Shown: positions 16,702 to 24,632 of the stretch, in pieces | How positions within the stretch are numbered: the first letter of the stretch is position 1 | Layout of the letters: every line of letters starts with the position of its first letter | DNA from: Spirochaetota bacterium | Lineage (GTDB): Bacteria > Spirochaetota > UBA4802 > UBA5550 | Length of the DNA stretch: 32,654 bases | Direction of reading: 5' to 3' | Assembly (NCBI GenBank): GCA_012730035.1 | Contig: JAAYBQ010000031.1 | Span: forward strand, 1 to 32,654 | Notes under the pieces: generated by a model | The model's input: only the letters and a program-made list of their open reading frames with translations | Database searches by the model: none | What the model was told of the DNA's origin: nothing | Translations under genes and position numbers: made by a program

Positions 16702-18524
16702 TGCCTGGCCGCTCCGCCGTGTGTGCCCGGGCCCGGCAGGCCGATGTAGAATCCCTGCGAATAATCTATTCCGAATTCTCTTACCCGGTTGAATATATCT
16801 TCACTCTCCACATATTCGGCGACTGTCTGTATGCCCAGTTCCCTGCAGAGCCCGGCAATATTTCTGACAATGACCATTTTTGTTTTATCGGTGTCAATGC
16901 TGCTTATAAGCGCGCCGTCAAATTTAATGTAGTCTATGTTCAGTCTGCTTAGGTGTGAAAAGTTCGAGAATCCTGAACCGAAATCATCTATGGCAAAACT
17001 GTAACCCATATCACGTGCTGACTTTATAAAGTCGCCTACCACCTGGTAGTTGTCAAAACCTTCAGATTCAACAATCTCAAGTATGACTCTGCCCCGGTTG
17101 TCAGGGTGCAGATCCATCATTTTTTCAAGAAACATGGTAAAGTCAGGGGCATGGATATCTGAAGCAGTTATATTTATGGAAAAACTGCGCGGGTCATTCT
17201 GCATAAACGCAAAAACTTTTCTGATTATAATCCTGGTTATTTCATGGTATACCCTGGTCTTTCTTGCGGCGCTCAGAAACCTGCCGGGCAGATGAGGTAT
17301 GCCCTCTGCGTTCATAATTCTTAAGAGCGCTTCGTGCTTTTCGATAATACCGGTGTTGTTATTAAGTATGGGCTGAAAATATGGAACTATTCTGTCATAA
17401 TTTATGGCGCTGTTAAGCTCGGCCAGTGTGTTTATATTCTGTATGTATGTAATCCTGTCGTTATCATGGTCGGTGTAAATGTGAAAGGGGAGTTTCATGT
17501 TTATTGCGTGGTGCAGTGCCATGTCTGCCCTGGATATAAGGTGTTCTGTTTCATCGGTGTATGGAGCGATCCCTATACAGGCGCTGAGCGGTATGCGGTT
17601 GTTTTCGTGAACAAACTCCTCACCGTTTATGTGTTGCAGTATTTCCCGTGCAGTTATCCTTAAGCGTTCGTTAAGCTGTGGATCTGAATTGTCAAGGTCA
17701 AGAAGCAGCGCGAATTCACCACCTGAAAGATTGTATGCTTTAATCGCATGGGTATTTTCAAAGAGCTGTATCCTTCTGCCGATAAATTTCATCAGGTTGT
17801 CACCGAGTGAGTATCCGAAAAACGTGTGTATGTCATGAAAGTTGTCGATCCTCAGAATAAAAATTACTGGATAGATTCTGAGCTGCATATCCTCCATGAG
17901 CATTTTTCTGTTAGGAAGTCCGCTTGTACTGTCATAATACAACTGCTTAAGCAGCAGCCTTTCGATACTGGAATGCCTGATTTCAGCATAGTACGAAAAA
18001 ATTGTGAGGCAAAGAAAAAGCAGAAAGGCCATTACAAGACTTATGGCCGGGTAGGAGGAATGGATCTGCCTGACAGCCGAGAGGGAAATTATTGTAATAA
18101 AGCATGTGGCAAAAATGATATTCCATACGGTGCCTGTTGTTTTACCTGCCAGGTTATAGGTTATAACAGGGAATATTAGAACAACCATAAATTCGCCGAA
18201 TCCAGGTTCGGTGCCGGTTATGCCGTGAATCATTGAAATAATCATGGCGACGAATATTACCGATCTGAAGAATTTCTGTTTGGGGAATATTCTGTAAAGA
18301 AGAAGCAGCATTATGAAAGAGGTTGTGTATGCAGCATTGACTAATGAAAAAGGATTTATGCCGTTCAGGGCTCTTATTGTTATTAATGAACAGATAACAG
18401 TAAGTGCCATTGCCAGTGTGACCGGAATGAATTCGTCCCGTACCAGTATGTCATAGATTACTATGTCATGCCTGGGTTCTGTTATATATTCTCCGTTAAG
18501 CCGTTCTCTGAGTATTTTAAGCAT
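16698..18524 (-). CDS. Membrane GGDEF-EAL protein, likely c-di-GMP phosphodiesterase
   Basis: A 608-residue protein with about six hydrophobic segments in residues 32-180, a GGDEF-type domain (about 195-350) and an EAL domain (about 365-600). The GGDEF motif is degenerate: NLSGGEF (265-271) replaces RxGGDEF, losing the catalytic acidic residue, so cyclase activity is unlikely. The EAL side keeps its key residues: EALLR (398-402), SINITASD, LEIVESE, IDDFGSG (512-518), KFDG, AEYVE (569-573) and QGF (590-592), so it probably degrades c-di-GMP. AGGTGA stands before the ATG. It is the only c-di-GMP enzyme in the window. Confidence 0.93.
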   Translation of the reverse strand: MLKILRERLNGEYITEPRHDIVIYDILVRDEFIPVTLAMALTVICSLITIRALNGINPFSLVNAAYTTSFIMLLLLYRIFPKQKFFRSVIFVAMIISMIHGITGTEPGFGEFMVVLIFPVITYNLAGKTTGTVWNIIFATCFITIISLSAVRQIHSSYPAISLVMAFLLFLCLTIFSYYAEIRHSSIERLLLKQLYYDSTSGLPNRKMLMEDMQLRIYPVIFILRIDNFHDIHTFFGYSLGDNLMKFIGRRIQLFENTHAIKAYNLSGGEFALLLDLDNSDPQLNERLRITAREILQHINGEEFVHENNRIPLSACIGIAPYTDETEHLISRADMALHHAINMKLPFHIYTDHDNDRITYIQNINTLAELNSAINYDRIVPYFQPILNNNTGIIEKHEALLRIMNAEGIPHLPGRFLSAARKTRVYHEITRIIIRKVFAFMQNDPRSFSINITASDIHAPDFTMFLEKMMDLHPDNRGRVILEIVESEGFDNYQVVGDFIKSARDMGYSFAIDDFGSGFSNFSHLSRLNIDYIKFDGALISSIDTDKTKMVIVRNIAGLCRELGIQTVAEYVESEDIFNRVREFGIDYSQGFYIGLPGPGTHGGAARQ

Positions 18525-18646
18525 TATTCAGTCACCTGGTAAAAATTTCCGTGTAATCCCGCATGTTGTGCGGTGTTACTATTTTTTGTCATTTACAGTT
18601 CAATACAGCCATATATTATGACCGCGGCAATTTTGAAGCTTTGGGT

Positions 18647-18663
18647 CCCGTTATTATAACGGG
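18647..18663. promoter_or_regulatory. Perfect 17-base palindrome, operator-like
   Basis: CCCGTTATTATAACGGG has two perfect 8-base arms around one central T. It lies 123 bases upstream of the GGDEF-EAL start and 238 upstream of trmH. Odd-centred symmetric sites of this size are often dimeric repressor sites; no regulator gene is nearby. Confidence 0.35.
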
Positions 18664-18757
18664 ATAAAGGTGATATGTTTTTATTACCGTTTAAGTCAAT
18701 TGATTTTTTACCATTTGTGCCGGGCAAATACCGGTTTCAAATTATATTTTAATCATA

Positions 18758-18863
18758 GTAAATTCCTTAACTTTTTCATAATTAAATGTTCCACTCCACG
18801 GCTGCTTTTGGACGTGGGTGATAATAAAGTATTCTATACTGAAAAATGGTTAAGGAATTAACC
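18758..18863. repeat. Inverted pair of GTTAATTCCTTAAC boxes, copy 2
   Basis: GTAAATTCCTTAAC (18758-18771) faces GTTAAGGAATTAAC (18850-18863); 13 of 14 bases match and the similarity continues inward (TTTTTCA in both). The right box is itself palindromic: GGTTAAGGAATTAACC (18848-18863). A CCACG/CGTGG hairpin lies between the arms. The same box pair occurs at 9094-9300. The right arm ends 37 bases before the trmH start. Confidence 0.6.
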
Positions 18864-18900
18864 CTGATTTTTTAAACTAAACTGATCCTGGAGGGATGTT

Positions 18901-19452
18901 ATGCCGAGAAAACTTGTCCACGAAGAGATAAAGGCTGCAAGGCCAATGCCCGGGGAGCTTGCGGGAATGGAGCGTTTTCCCGTGAGCATTTTTGCCGAGA
19001 ACATAAGAAGCCTGTACAACGTGGGTTCCATTTTCAGAACAGCTGACGGTGTTATGGCTGAACAACTCTGGCTCTGCGGTTATACCGGTTATCCTCCGCG
19101 CAAGGAGATTGACAAGACTGCGCTTGGAAGCGTGCAGAGTGTGCCATGGGAGCATTCGGAGCATAGTGTGGAAGTGCTTACGGGACTTAAAGAGCGGGGT
19201 GTGCAGCTTGTTGCGCTTGAGCATACCGATTCAAGTGTAAAATACACTGAAGCGCATTATACATTTCCGCTATGTGTAATGCTGGGGAACGAGGTCGAGG
19301 GGCTTAGCGACCAGGCTGTCTCAATGTGCGACGTTGCTGTTGAAATCCCGATGTACGGAATAAAGCAGTCCCTTAATGTGTCTGTTGCATGCGGCGTCAT
19401 TCTCTATTTTCTTGTAGAGCAGTTTCTGAAAAATAAAAATCCTGATAAATAA
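18901..19452 (+). CDS. TrmH/SpoU-family RNA 2'-O-methyltransferase
   Basis: A 183-residue SPOUT methyltransferase. The three knot motifs are present: NVGSIFRTADG (40-50), LGNEVEGLS (128-136) and IPMYGIKQSLNVSVA (149-163). These use S-adenosylmethionine to methylate ribose in tRNA or rRNA; the exact target cannot be told. The short length means it lacks the N-terminal substrate-binding domain of the longer 23S enzymes, as in TrmH-like forms. The ribosome site GGAGGG is strong and six bases from the ATG. It appears to be transcribed alone, directly downstream of the inverted-box repeat. Confidence 0.92.
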   Translation: MPRKLVHEEIKAARPMPGELAGMERFPVSIFAENIRSLYNVGSIFRTADGVMAEQLWLCGYTGYPPRKEIDKTALGSVQSVPWEHSEHSVEVLTGLKERGVQLVALEHTDSSVKYTEAHYTFPLCVMLGNEVEGLSDQAVSMCDVAVEIPMYGIKQSLNVSVACGVILYFLVEQFLKNKNPDK

Positions 19453-19629
19453 GCAGAGTAAAGCTCCCGGACGGTCAGCAGGATAAAATGATTTAATTCC
19501 ACAGCCGTTGAATGCGGGGCAGTTTGTTTTAAAAACAATTCAAGAAAAAATTGCTCATAAATAATGCTAATTAAAGCAGGACTATATTCCGATATTCCTG
19601 AAAGGATATATTCCGCCCGGAGACTGCCG

Positions 19630-20814
19630 ATGAAGAAACTGATTCCCCTGACTTTACTGCTTATGACTTTCTCTCTACCGCTTTCCGCTGTAAGGCTCTC
19701 GTGGGAAATTGACAAAAGCGAACGCATAGAAATGGTCAAGACCGCGGTTGTAAAGTACGCGGTAAACAGAAAGGTGCAGAAAGTTTATGAGGAGAGGAAT
19801 ATAATAGATCTCACCTGCGTTGAGCAGTCTGCTGAAAGCTGCAGGGTGGACGGTGTGTTCACGGTTTTTATGCGCGATTCGGGAGAGAGCGTTTTCAGGC
19901 AGCGGGAGAGGTTCGCGGTTGATTTTAACATAGTTCCCACCGGTCACTTTATTGTTAAGCGCACTGATTACATGCCCAACCTGCGTCACATACCCGAGTT
20001 CCCCGGAAGAGAAATAAAAGAGAATGATAAATGGACAGCAGACGGAGAACTTGTGGTCCAGGATTTTTCGAAGCCTTTTAAACTTACGTTCCCCGTGGAA
20101 TATACCTACGTGAAGACTATACGGCAGGACGGGAACGAAATTGCCGTTATCAAATACACTTACGTAATCGACCTTGATCTTTCAAAAAGTAAAAATCCTC
20201 CCGATTTTCCCGTGAGCATAGCAGGCCGTAACGACGGCGTCCTCTACTGGGATCTGACGCATAACAAACCGGGTGACATGCGTGACCTTTACTACGTCGC
20301 TTTCCTTTTTGCCGGGCAGGACGGCGGGCAGACACTGGTTGAGTTCTCCATGGACATAAAGACAACGAGTAAATCGTACGTGAACTATACCGCCGAAGAT
20401 AAAAACAGGGACAGGGATGAACTGAAGACAAAACTTCCCGAAGGGACACAGGTGGACAGCGACGAGCGCGGGATCGTTGTAAGGATGGACGATGTACTTT
20501 TCGATTTTGACAGGTACACGCTCAGGCCGGACACCGCCGAGAAGCTTGCGAAAATATCGGGCATAATAAAAGAGAAATACCCCGACAGGGAGATAATAGT
20601 AGAGGGCCACACCGACAACGTGGGCAGAAAGGATTATAATTATACGCTCTCCGAAAAGAGGGCAAGGACTGTTTCGGAGTTCCTGAAGGGGCGGGTCGGG
20701 CACGATAAGATTTCATACAGGGGGCTCGGCCAGGATGTGCCCCTGGCCGATAACAGTACCACCGAGGGTAGACGTAAAAACCGCAGGGTTGAAATTATAA
20801 TAAAGCTTAACTGA
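19630..20814 (+). CDS. Exported protein with C-terminal OmpA-like domain
   Basis: A 394-residue envelope protein. It has a signal peptide (cut after LSA, residue 20), a beta-rich N-terminal region without a recognised domain, a charged linker (about 255-275) and a C-terminal OmpA peptidoglycan-binding domain (about 283-393): VLFDFDRYTLRPDT, EGHTDNVG (325-332) and NYTLSEKRA (337-345). The aspartate and arginine that contact diaminopimelate in the family are there, so it likely tethers the outer membrane to the cell wall. I use ATG 19630, with CGGAGA upstream; a start at 19564 would put residues before the signal. Its stop abuts the convergent P83/100 stop in TGATCA. Confidence 0.9.
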   Translation: MKKLIPLTLLLMTFSLPLSAVRLSWEIDKSERIEMVKTAVVKYAVNRKVQKVYEERNIIDLTCVEQSAESCRVDGVFTVFMRDSGESVFRQRERFAVDFNIVPTGHFIVKRTDYMPNLRHIPEFPGREIKENDKWTADGELVVQDFSKPFKLTFPVEYTYVKTIRQDGNEIAVIKYTYVIDLDLSKSKNPPDFPVSIAGRNDGVLYWDLTHNKPGDMRDLYYVAFLFAGQDGGQTLVEFSMDIKTTSKSYVNYTAEDKNRDRDELKTKLPEGTQVDSDERGIVVRMDDVLFDFDRYTLRPDTAEKLAKISGIIKEKYPDREIIVEGHTDNVGRKDYNYTLSEKRARTVSEFLKGRVGHDKISYRGLGQDVPLADNSTTEGRRKNRRVEIIIKLN

Positions 20815-22497
20815 TCAGGGCTTAATTACCCCGTCCAGCGACAGGTCACCTTTTTTAAGGACAATTATTGTCATGTCCTCTCTATTAATAAATATGCTGT
20901 CTTCATAAAAAGTGATGAACGAGTTCTGGTGTACCCTGTCCTTTGATTTTGCAACAAGCTTCAGGTCGGTATCAAATTTGCCCAGGTAATAATCTTCACC
21001 ATCTTTTACTATTACATAGATAAACCCGTCCTTTATCTCTAAAAAGCTTCTCCAGAATATATTGTCAGTGCCTGTCTTTACCAGAGTCAGTTTTTCCCTG
21101 TCAATAAGCGTCAGCCTGTGGCCAGATACGTGACTGCCCTGATGAGTGATTACAACTATTCCGCCTGAAAATATATCATATCTTCTGCCGCAGATGTTTG
21201 TTACCGGTGATTTGAAGTCAATTTTTTTTGTCGCGGCATTGATCATGTAAAGCGTGTTGTTGTAGTGTCCCCCCTCGAGGTATTCCTTTATTTCAAGGTA
21301 GTATATTTTAAGCCCGTAAACGTTTTCGTCTGCCTGTTTGTCACGGAGCCTGTCTTCACGTTTATCCAGTTCCTGCTCTTTCTTCTGAAGCTCTTCCTCT
21401 TTTTTGATTATTTCTGCTGTTGTGGTTTTATCTTGAACCGTTTCGCCTGTTTTATTATCAGGGGTGCCGGACAGCTCCTCTTTGTCCTTCTTTGTTTCCT
21501 CCTCCTTTTTCTGCAGATCCTCTTCGGTTTTGCTTACTTCGGATTCCTTTTTCCGGACCTCTTCCTCCTCCTTCCTTACCCTCTCTTCGGTAACCCTGTT
21601 GGTGATTTCTTTCTTTTTGACCTCGTCCTCTTTCTTCTTTCTTTCTTCGGGGTCAGTGATCTTCTTTATCTCCTCTTTCTCCCTGCGCACCTCCTCCTTT
21701 TTATTTTCAAGATCAGTGCGTCGTTTTTCAACTTCAGTCTTTTTTTCTTCAGTTATCTTTTTATCCCTGTTAAGCTCATCTTTACGTTTCGCAATCTCTT
21801 TTTCTTTGATCCTGACAAGTTCGCCACGGTCACCGGTTGTGCCCTGTTCCTTTTTGACCTCTTTTTTTACTTTATCATCGGAAATTTCAAATGGGTCAAT
21901 TGTGCCGATCTTTCCTCTCTTCGATTCAACTGTCAGCGGAACCAGGAGCGCTGTTTTACCCGGCCACTGGTCATACCTGACAGCTATTCCCGCGTTCTTT
22001 TCGGTTATGTAGTTCATAACCTTCTCCCTGTACCTGGACCTGAAGTATTCCATGTCACTCCTGTGAAGCGCGTTGTAGTAGGTAACATAAACTGCCAGCG
22101 CGCGCGCCTGGGCGGGTGTGTAGCCGTAAAGCTGTTCAAGGTAAGAGGCTATTATGCGGCGCACGTTCTTAATGTGATCAACGCGCGCGTCTTTATCGAT
22201 AAAAATTATATCTGCGGAATACTTTTCTTTGCCGCCTGCACCGTCAACGCGTACAACCGAGTATTTCATGTGGTAACGGAAACGTTCGTTGTATCCGCCC
22301 TTTGATGCCAGGTATGCCAGCTGGTATCCGATGGACTGTATCTGGTCAACAGTCTCAGATTTTCCCCCCGTCCCCTCGTAGTTGACGAAATCAATTTTTT
22401 TAGCGTTGTAGATTTCATCCACATCAACCTCAAGTGCGGAGATTGAAACAGAAAAGAAAGCAATGAACAGCATCGACAGGGTTATTTTACGCAGCAT
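20815..22497 (-). CDS. P83/100 family periplasmic protein
   Basis: A 560-residue protein matching the P83/100 antigen family known from Borrelia. A signal peptide (cut near ISA, residue 20) precedes a conserved domain with VNYEGTGG...QIQSIG, then ENAGIAVRYDQWPGKTALLVPL-like sequence whose QWPGKT core parallels the Borrelia QWAGKT. Residues about 230-410 are a highly charged K/E coiled coil with repeated KKEEE-type steps, and the end (about 430-560) is beta-like. The role of the family is not established. I chose the ATG at 22497, with AGGAG seven bases before it; the frame is open to 22656 but that extension is not signal-like. Confidence 0.85.
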   Translation of the reverse strand: MLRKITLSMLFIAFFSVSISALEVDVDEIYNAKKIDFVNYEGTGGKSETVDQIQSIGYQLAYLASKGGYNERFRYHMKYSVVRVDGAGGKEKYSADIIFIDKDARVDHIKNVRRIIASYLEQLYGYTPAQARALAVYVTYYNALHRSDMEYFRSRYREKVMNYITEKNAGIAVRYDQWPGKTALLVPLTVESKRGKIGTIDPFEISDDKVKKEVKKEQGTTGDRGELVRIKEKEIAKRKDELNRDKKITEEKKTEVEKRRTDLENKKEEVRREKEEIKKITDPEERKKKEDEVKKKEITNRVTEERVRKEEEEVRKKESEVSKTEEDLQKKEEETKKDKEELSGTPDNKTGETVQDKTTTAEIIKKEEELQKKEQELDKREDRLRDKQADENVYGLKIYYLEIKEYLEGGHYNNTLYMINAATKKIDFKSPVTNICGRRYDIFSGGIVVITHQGSHVSGHRLTLIDREKLTLVKTGTDNIFWRSFLEIKDGFIYVIVKDGEDYYLGKFDTDLKLVAKSKDRVHQNSFITFYEDSIFINREDMTIIVLKKGDLSLDGVIKP

Positions 22498-22533
22498 CCG
22501 TGGCTCCTGGAGTAATTTATTTATTATAAAGTG

Positions 22534-22562
22534 ATAGTATATTGAGCTGCCGGGCAATACAA
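22534..22562 (-). promoter_or_regulatory. Candidate promoter of the P83/100 gene
   Basis: On the minus strand TTGTAT (22562-22557) and TACTAT (22539-22534) are 17 bases apart, 37 bases before the start codon. A perfect TATAAT lies slightly nearer (22528-22523) but has no -35 partner. Confidence 0.35.
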
Positions 22563-22744
22563 GTAATTTTTTTAAAAATGGCCATGCGAGCCTGTTGACT
22601 TCCGGGCAGGGTAGTTTCTTCTTGACGCGAAAAATTACCTCTTTAAAATAGATCATACAGTTTAATTCTCCCGGCTTTGCCTCTGGCGGCCTGTGGTAAT
22701 GGCGGTTTTTTTTAATGAACTGATACTCTTTACGGAAAGTAATT

Positions 22745-23377
22745 ATGGCAAAAACAAAAGCCTATCTTTTTGATTTTGACGGCACACTGGTGGACACAAT
22801 GCCCGGGTTTGCAGATATCGCGGGTAAAGTTATGCACCGGTATCACCCGGAGATATCATTTGAATACGCCAGGCAGCGATATCTTGAAACATCGGGCAAT
22901 CCTTTCTTTAAACAGCTTGAGATAATATTTCCCGGTGACCCGACAAACCCTGAGAAGGCCAGGATTTTTGAAGAGACCAAGATCGAAGGATTCTTTAACT
23001 CGCACTTTACCGGAGAGGTTAAGGATGCGATTAATGCTCTACGTTCAGCGGGGCATATTGCGGGCATAGCATCGAATAATTTCCAGGAGCTGATCGACAG
23101 GTTCGTGGCCACGGGGGGACTTGAATTCGACATTGTACTGGGGTTCCGGCCCGGATTTGAAAAGGGCCCGCAGCACTTTGATTTTGTGCGTCACAAATAC
23201 GGCCTGTCAAAGGGTGACCTTACTTTTGTGGGGGATTCACTCAAGGATGCCGAAAAGGCGTTTGATTACGGAATCGGTTTTGTAGGGATCTGCGGAACAT
23301 TCAGGCCCGAAGATTTCCGTAAAATCCGCGAAGATATTGTAACTATTGAATCTATGAAGGAACTATTATACTTATGA
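22745..23377 (+). CDS. HAD-family phosphatase, phosphoglycolate phosphatase-like
   Basis: A 210-residue HAD hydrolase. Motif I DFDGT (10-14), motif II serine in IASNN (108-112), a lysine at 140 and motif III/IV GDSLKDAE (163-170) are all present, with a helical cap between motifs I and II as in phosphoglycolate phosphatase-type enzymes. The substrate is unknown. It overlaps the nucleotidyltransferase gene by 4 bases (ATGA), suggesting that the phosphatase acts on a product or precursor of the nucleotidyltransferase pathway. Confidence 0.88.
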   Translation: MAKTKAYLFDFDGTLVDTMPGFADIAGKVMHRYHPEISFEYARQRYLETSGNPFFKQLEIIFPGDPTNPEKARIFEETKIEGFFNSHFTGEVKDAINALRSAGHIAGIASNNFQELIDRFVATGGLEFDIVLGFRPGFEKGPQHFDFVRHKYGLSKGDLTFVGDSLKDAEKAFDYGIGFVGICGTFRPEDFRKIREDIVTIESMKELLYL

Positions 23378-24105
23378 AGGCAATTGTACTGGCAGCAGGA
23401 ACAGGAAGCAGGCTTGGTGAACTGACAAAGGCAAGGACCAAGGGGATGGTGCCCGTCAGGGGCAGGCGTCTTATTGACTATCTTCTTGATTTTTTTGAGC
23501 CCGGATTTTTTGACGAGATTATTGTAGTGGGCGGGTTCTGCTACGAAGACCTGAGGGATCACATAATGACCAGGGATTGTAAAAACGTCAGGGTTATCGA
23601 AAACAAAGAATATCTTAAGGGGAACATCTATACGCTTCTCGCTGCGCTCGCACAGTTCAGCGGCGAATCATTCCTTATGACAAACGTGGACCACATCTAC
23701 CCCCGTGTAATGTTCGGTAAAATGAAGCAGAGTTTTTCCGGAATACGCGCCATGTGCGACTTTGACCGGAAACTCGGTGCTGACGACATGAAGGTCAGGC
23801 TTGTTCCCGGCACAACCAGAGTTGAAAAGATCAGCAAGCAGCTGGACCAGTTTGACTGCGGCTATATTGGAATGACATATGTGGACAAAACAATGGAGTC
23901 CCTTTACAGGGCAGCCATTGACCGGACAATAGAGCAGTTTGGCGAAAAAGCGGTTGTGGAGAATATTCTCCAGGTGCTGGCATCTAAAGGGGGGGATTCG
24001 CCGGCTATATGCGATCTTTCAGGTTTCGGCTGGTACGAGGTTGACACCCCGGAGGACCTGATGGCTGCAGAGAAGGGCCTGCGCGATGACAGAAATTTTA
24101 ACTGA
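23374..24105 (+). CDS. Nucleotidyltransferase, inositol-/choline-phosphate cytidylyltransferase-like
   Basis: A 243-residue enzyme of the sugar-phosphate nucleotidyltransferase fold. The nucleotide-binding LAAGTGSRLGEL (6-17), the lysine in TKGMVPV (22-28), the metal aspartate in TNVDHIYP (102-109) and VDTPEDL (222-228) are visible. The KGNIYTLLAAL and VDHIYP segments remind me more of CTP:inositol-1-phosphate or phosphocholine (LicC) cytidylyltransferases than of glucose-phosphate enzymes, but this is by eye. It would activate a small alcohol or sugar phosphate as a CDP or similar derivative. No CDP-alcohol transferase gene is beside it. Confidence 0.82.
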   Translation: MKAIVLAAGTGSRLGELTKARTKGMVPVRGRRLIDYLLDFFEPGFFDEIIVVGGFCYEDLRDHIMTRDCKNVRVIENKEYLKGNIYTLLAALAQFSGESFLMTNVDHIYPRVMFGKMKQSFSGIRAMCDFDRKLGADDMKVRLVPGTTRVEKISKQLDQFDCGYIGMTYVDKTMESLYRAAIDRTIEQFGEKAVVENILQVLASKGGDSPAICDLSGFGWYEVDTPEDLMAAEKGLRDDRNFN

Positions 24106-24118
24106 TACGGTGAAGAAT

Positions 24119-24631
24119 ATGAAACTTGATCTTGTCTATTACGGAAAGGATATACTGTCGCAGGTGGCAGAGGATGTTCAGGACATCAATGATGATCTGC
24201 TTGAGACAATAGATTCAATGTTCAGGGTAATGTACAAAGAAAAGGGAATAGGTCTTGCGGGTCCGCAGGTTGACCTTAACAAAAGAATTATTGTGATTGA
24301 TCCGGGTGATGATCCCAGGCATAAAATCGCCCTTATTAACCCGGTCATACTGGAATCGTCGGACAGCACGGAACCCTATGAAGAGGGATGCCTTTCGCTG
24401 CCCGGGCTTAATGCCGATGTTATACGGCCCTCGGAGATTCTGCTGCGCGCCGTCAATTCCAAGGGAAAAAATATAGAGATAGAGGCTGGCGGAATAATGG
24501 CGCGGGTAATCCAGCACGAGATTGACCACCTTAACGGCATTCTCTTTATTGACCGCATAGAAAAATTTGTCCGTGACGAGATGAAGCCTGAATTAAAAAA
24601 GATTAAAAAGATGAATGTGAAGACGGCCTGA
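24119..24631 (+). CDS. def: Peptide deformylase
   Basis: A 170-residue metalloenzyme that removes the formyl group from the initiator methionine of new proteins. The three family motifs are present: GIGLAGPQ (43-50, usually GxGLAAPQ), EGCLS with metal cysteine C91, and HEIDH (133-137) with the two metal histidines and catalytic glutamate. I chose ATG 24119 (GGTGA before it), which gives the normal N-terminus MKLDLVYYGKDIL; ATG 24086 would add eleven residues and overlap the previous gene. It is one base upstream of fmt, the enzyme that adds the formyl group. Confidence 0.95.
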   Translation: MKLDLVYYGKDILSQVAEDVQDINDDLLETIDSMFRVMYKEKGIGLAGPQVDLNKRIIVIDPGDDPRHKIALINPVILESSDSTEPYEEGCLSLPGLNADVIRPSEILLRAVNSKGKNIEIEAGGIMARVIQHEIDHLNGILFIDRIEKFVRDEMKPELKKIKKMNVKTA

Positions 24632-24632
24632 C

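Larger units (their letters stand above)
18525..18900 (+). other. 376-base gene-free region with palindromes
   Basis: Divergent start region of the GGDEF-EAL and trmH genes. It contains the 17-base palindrome at 18647-18663, the inverted box pair at 18758-18863 and a CCGG...CCGG pair. A 63-codon frame from a GTG at 18670 has no support beyond being open. Confidence 0.6.

Noticed and set aside
18670-18861. 63-codon frame from a GTG in the GGDEF-EAL/trmH gap
   Set aside because: It runs through both inverted repeat arms, has no domain and odd composition; better explained as chance.
21265-22305. 346-codon plus-strand frame opposite P83/100
   Set aside because: It is a run of F, L, V and S produced by reading the K/E-rich coiled coil backwards; P83/100 is clearly the real gene.
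22498-22656. 53-residue N-terminal extension of P83/100
   Set aside because: The internal ATG at 22497 has a good AGGAG and begins a normal signal peptide; the extension does not look like protein leading into one.
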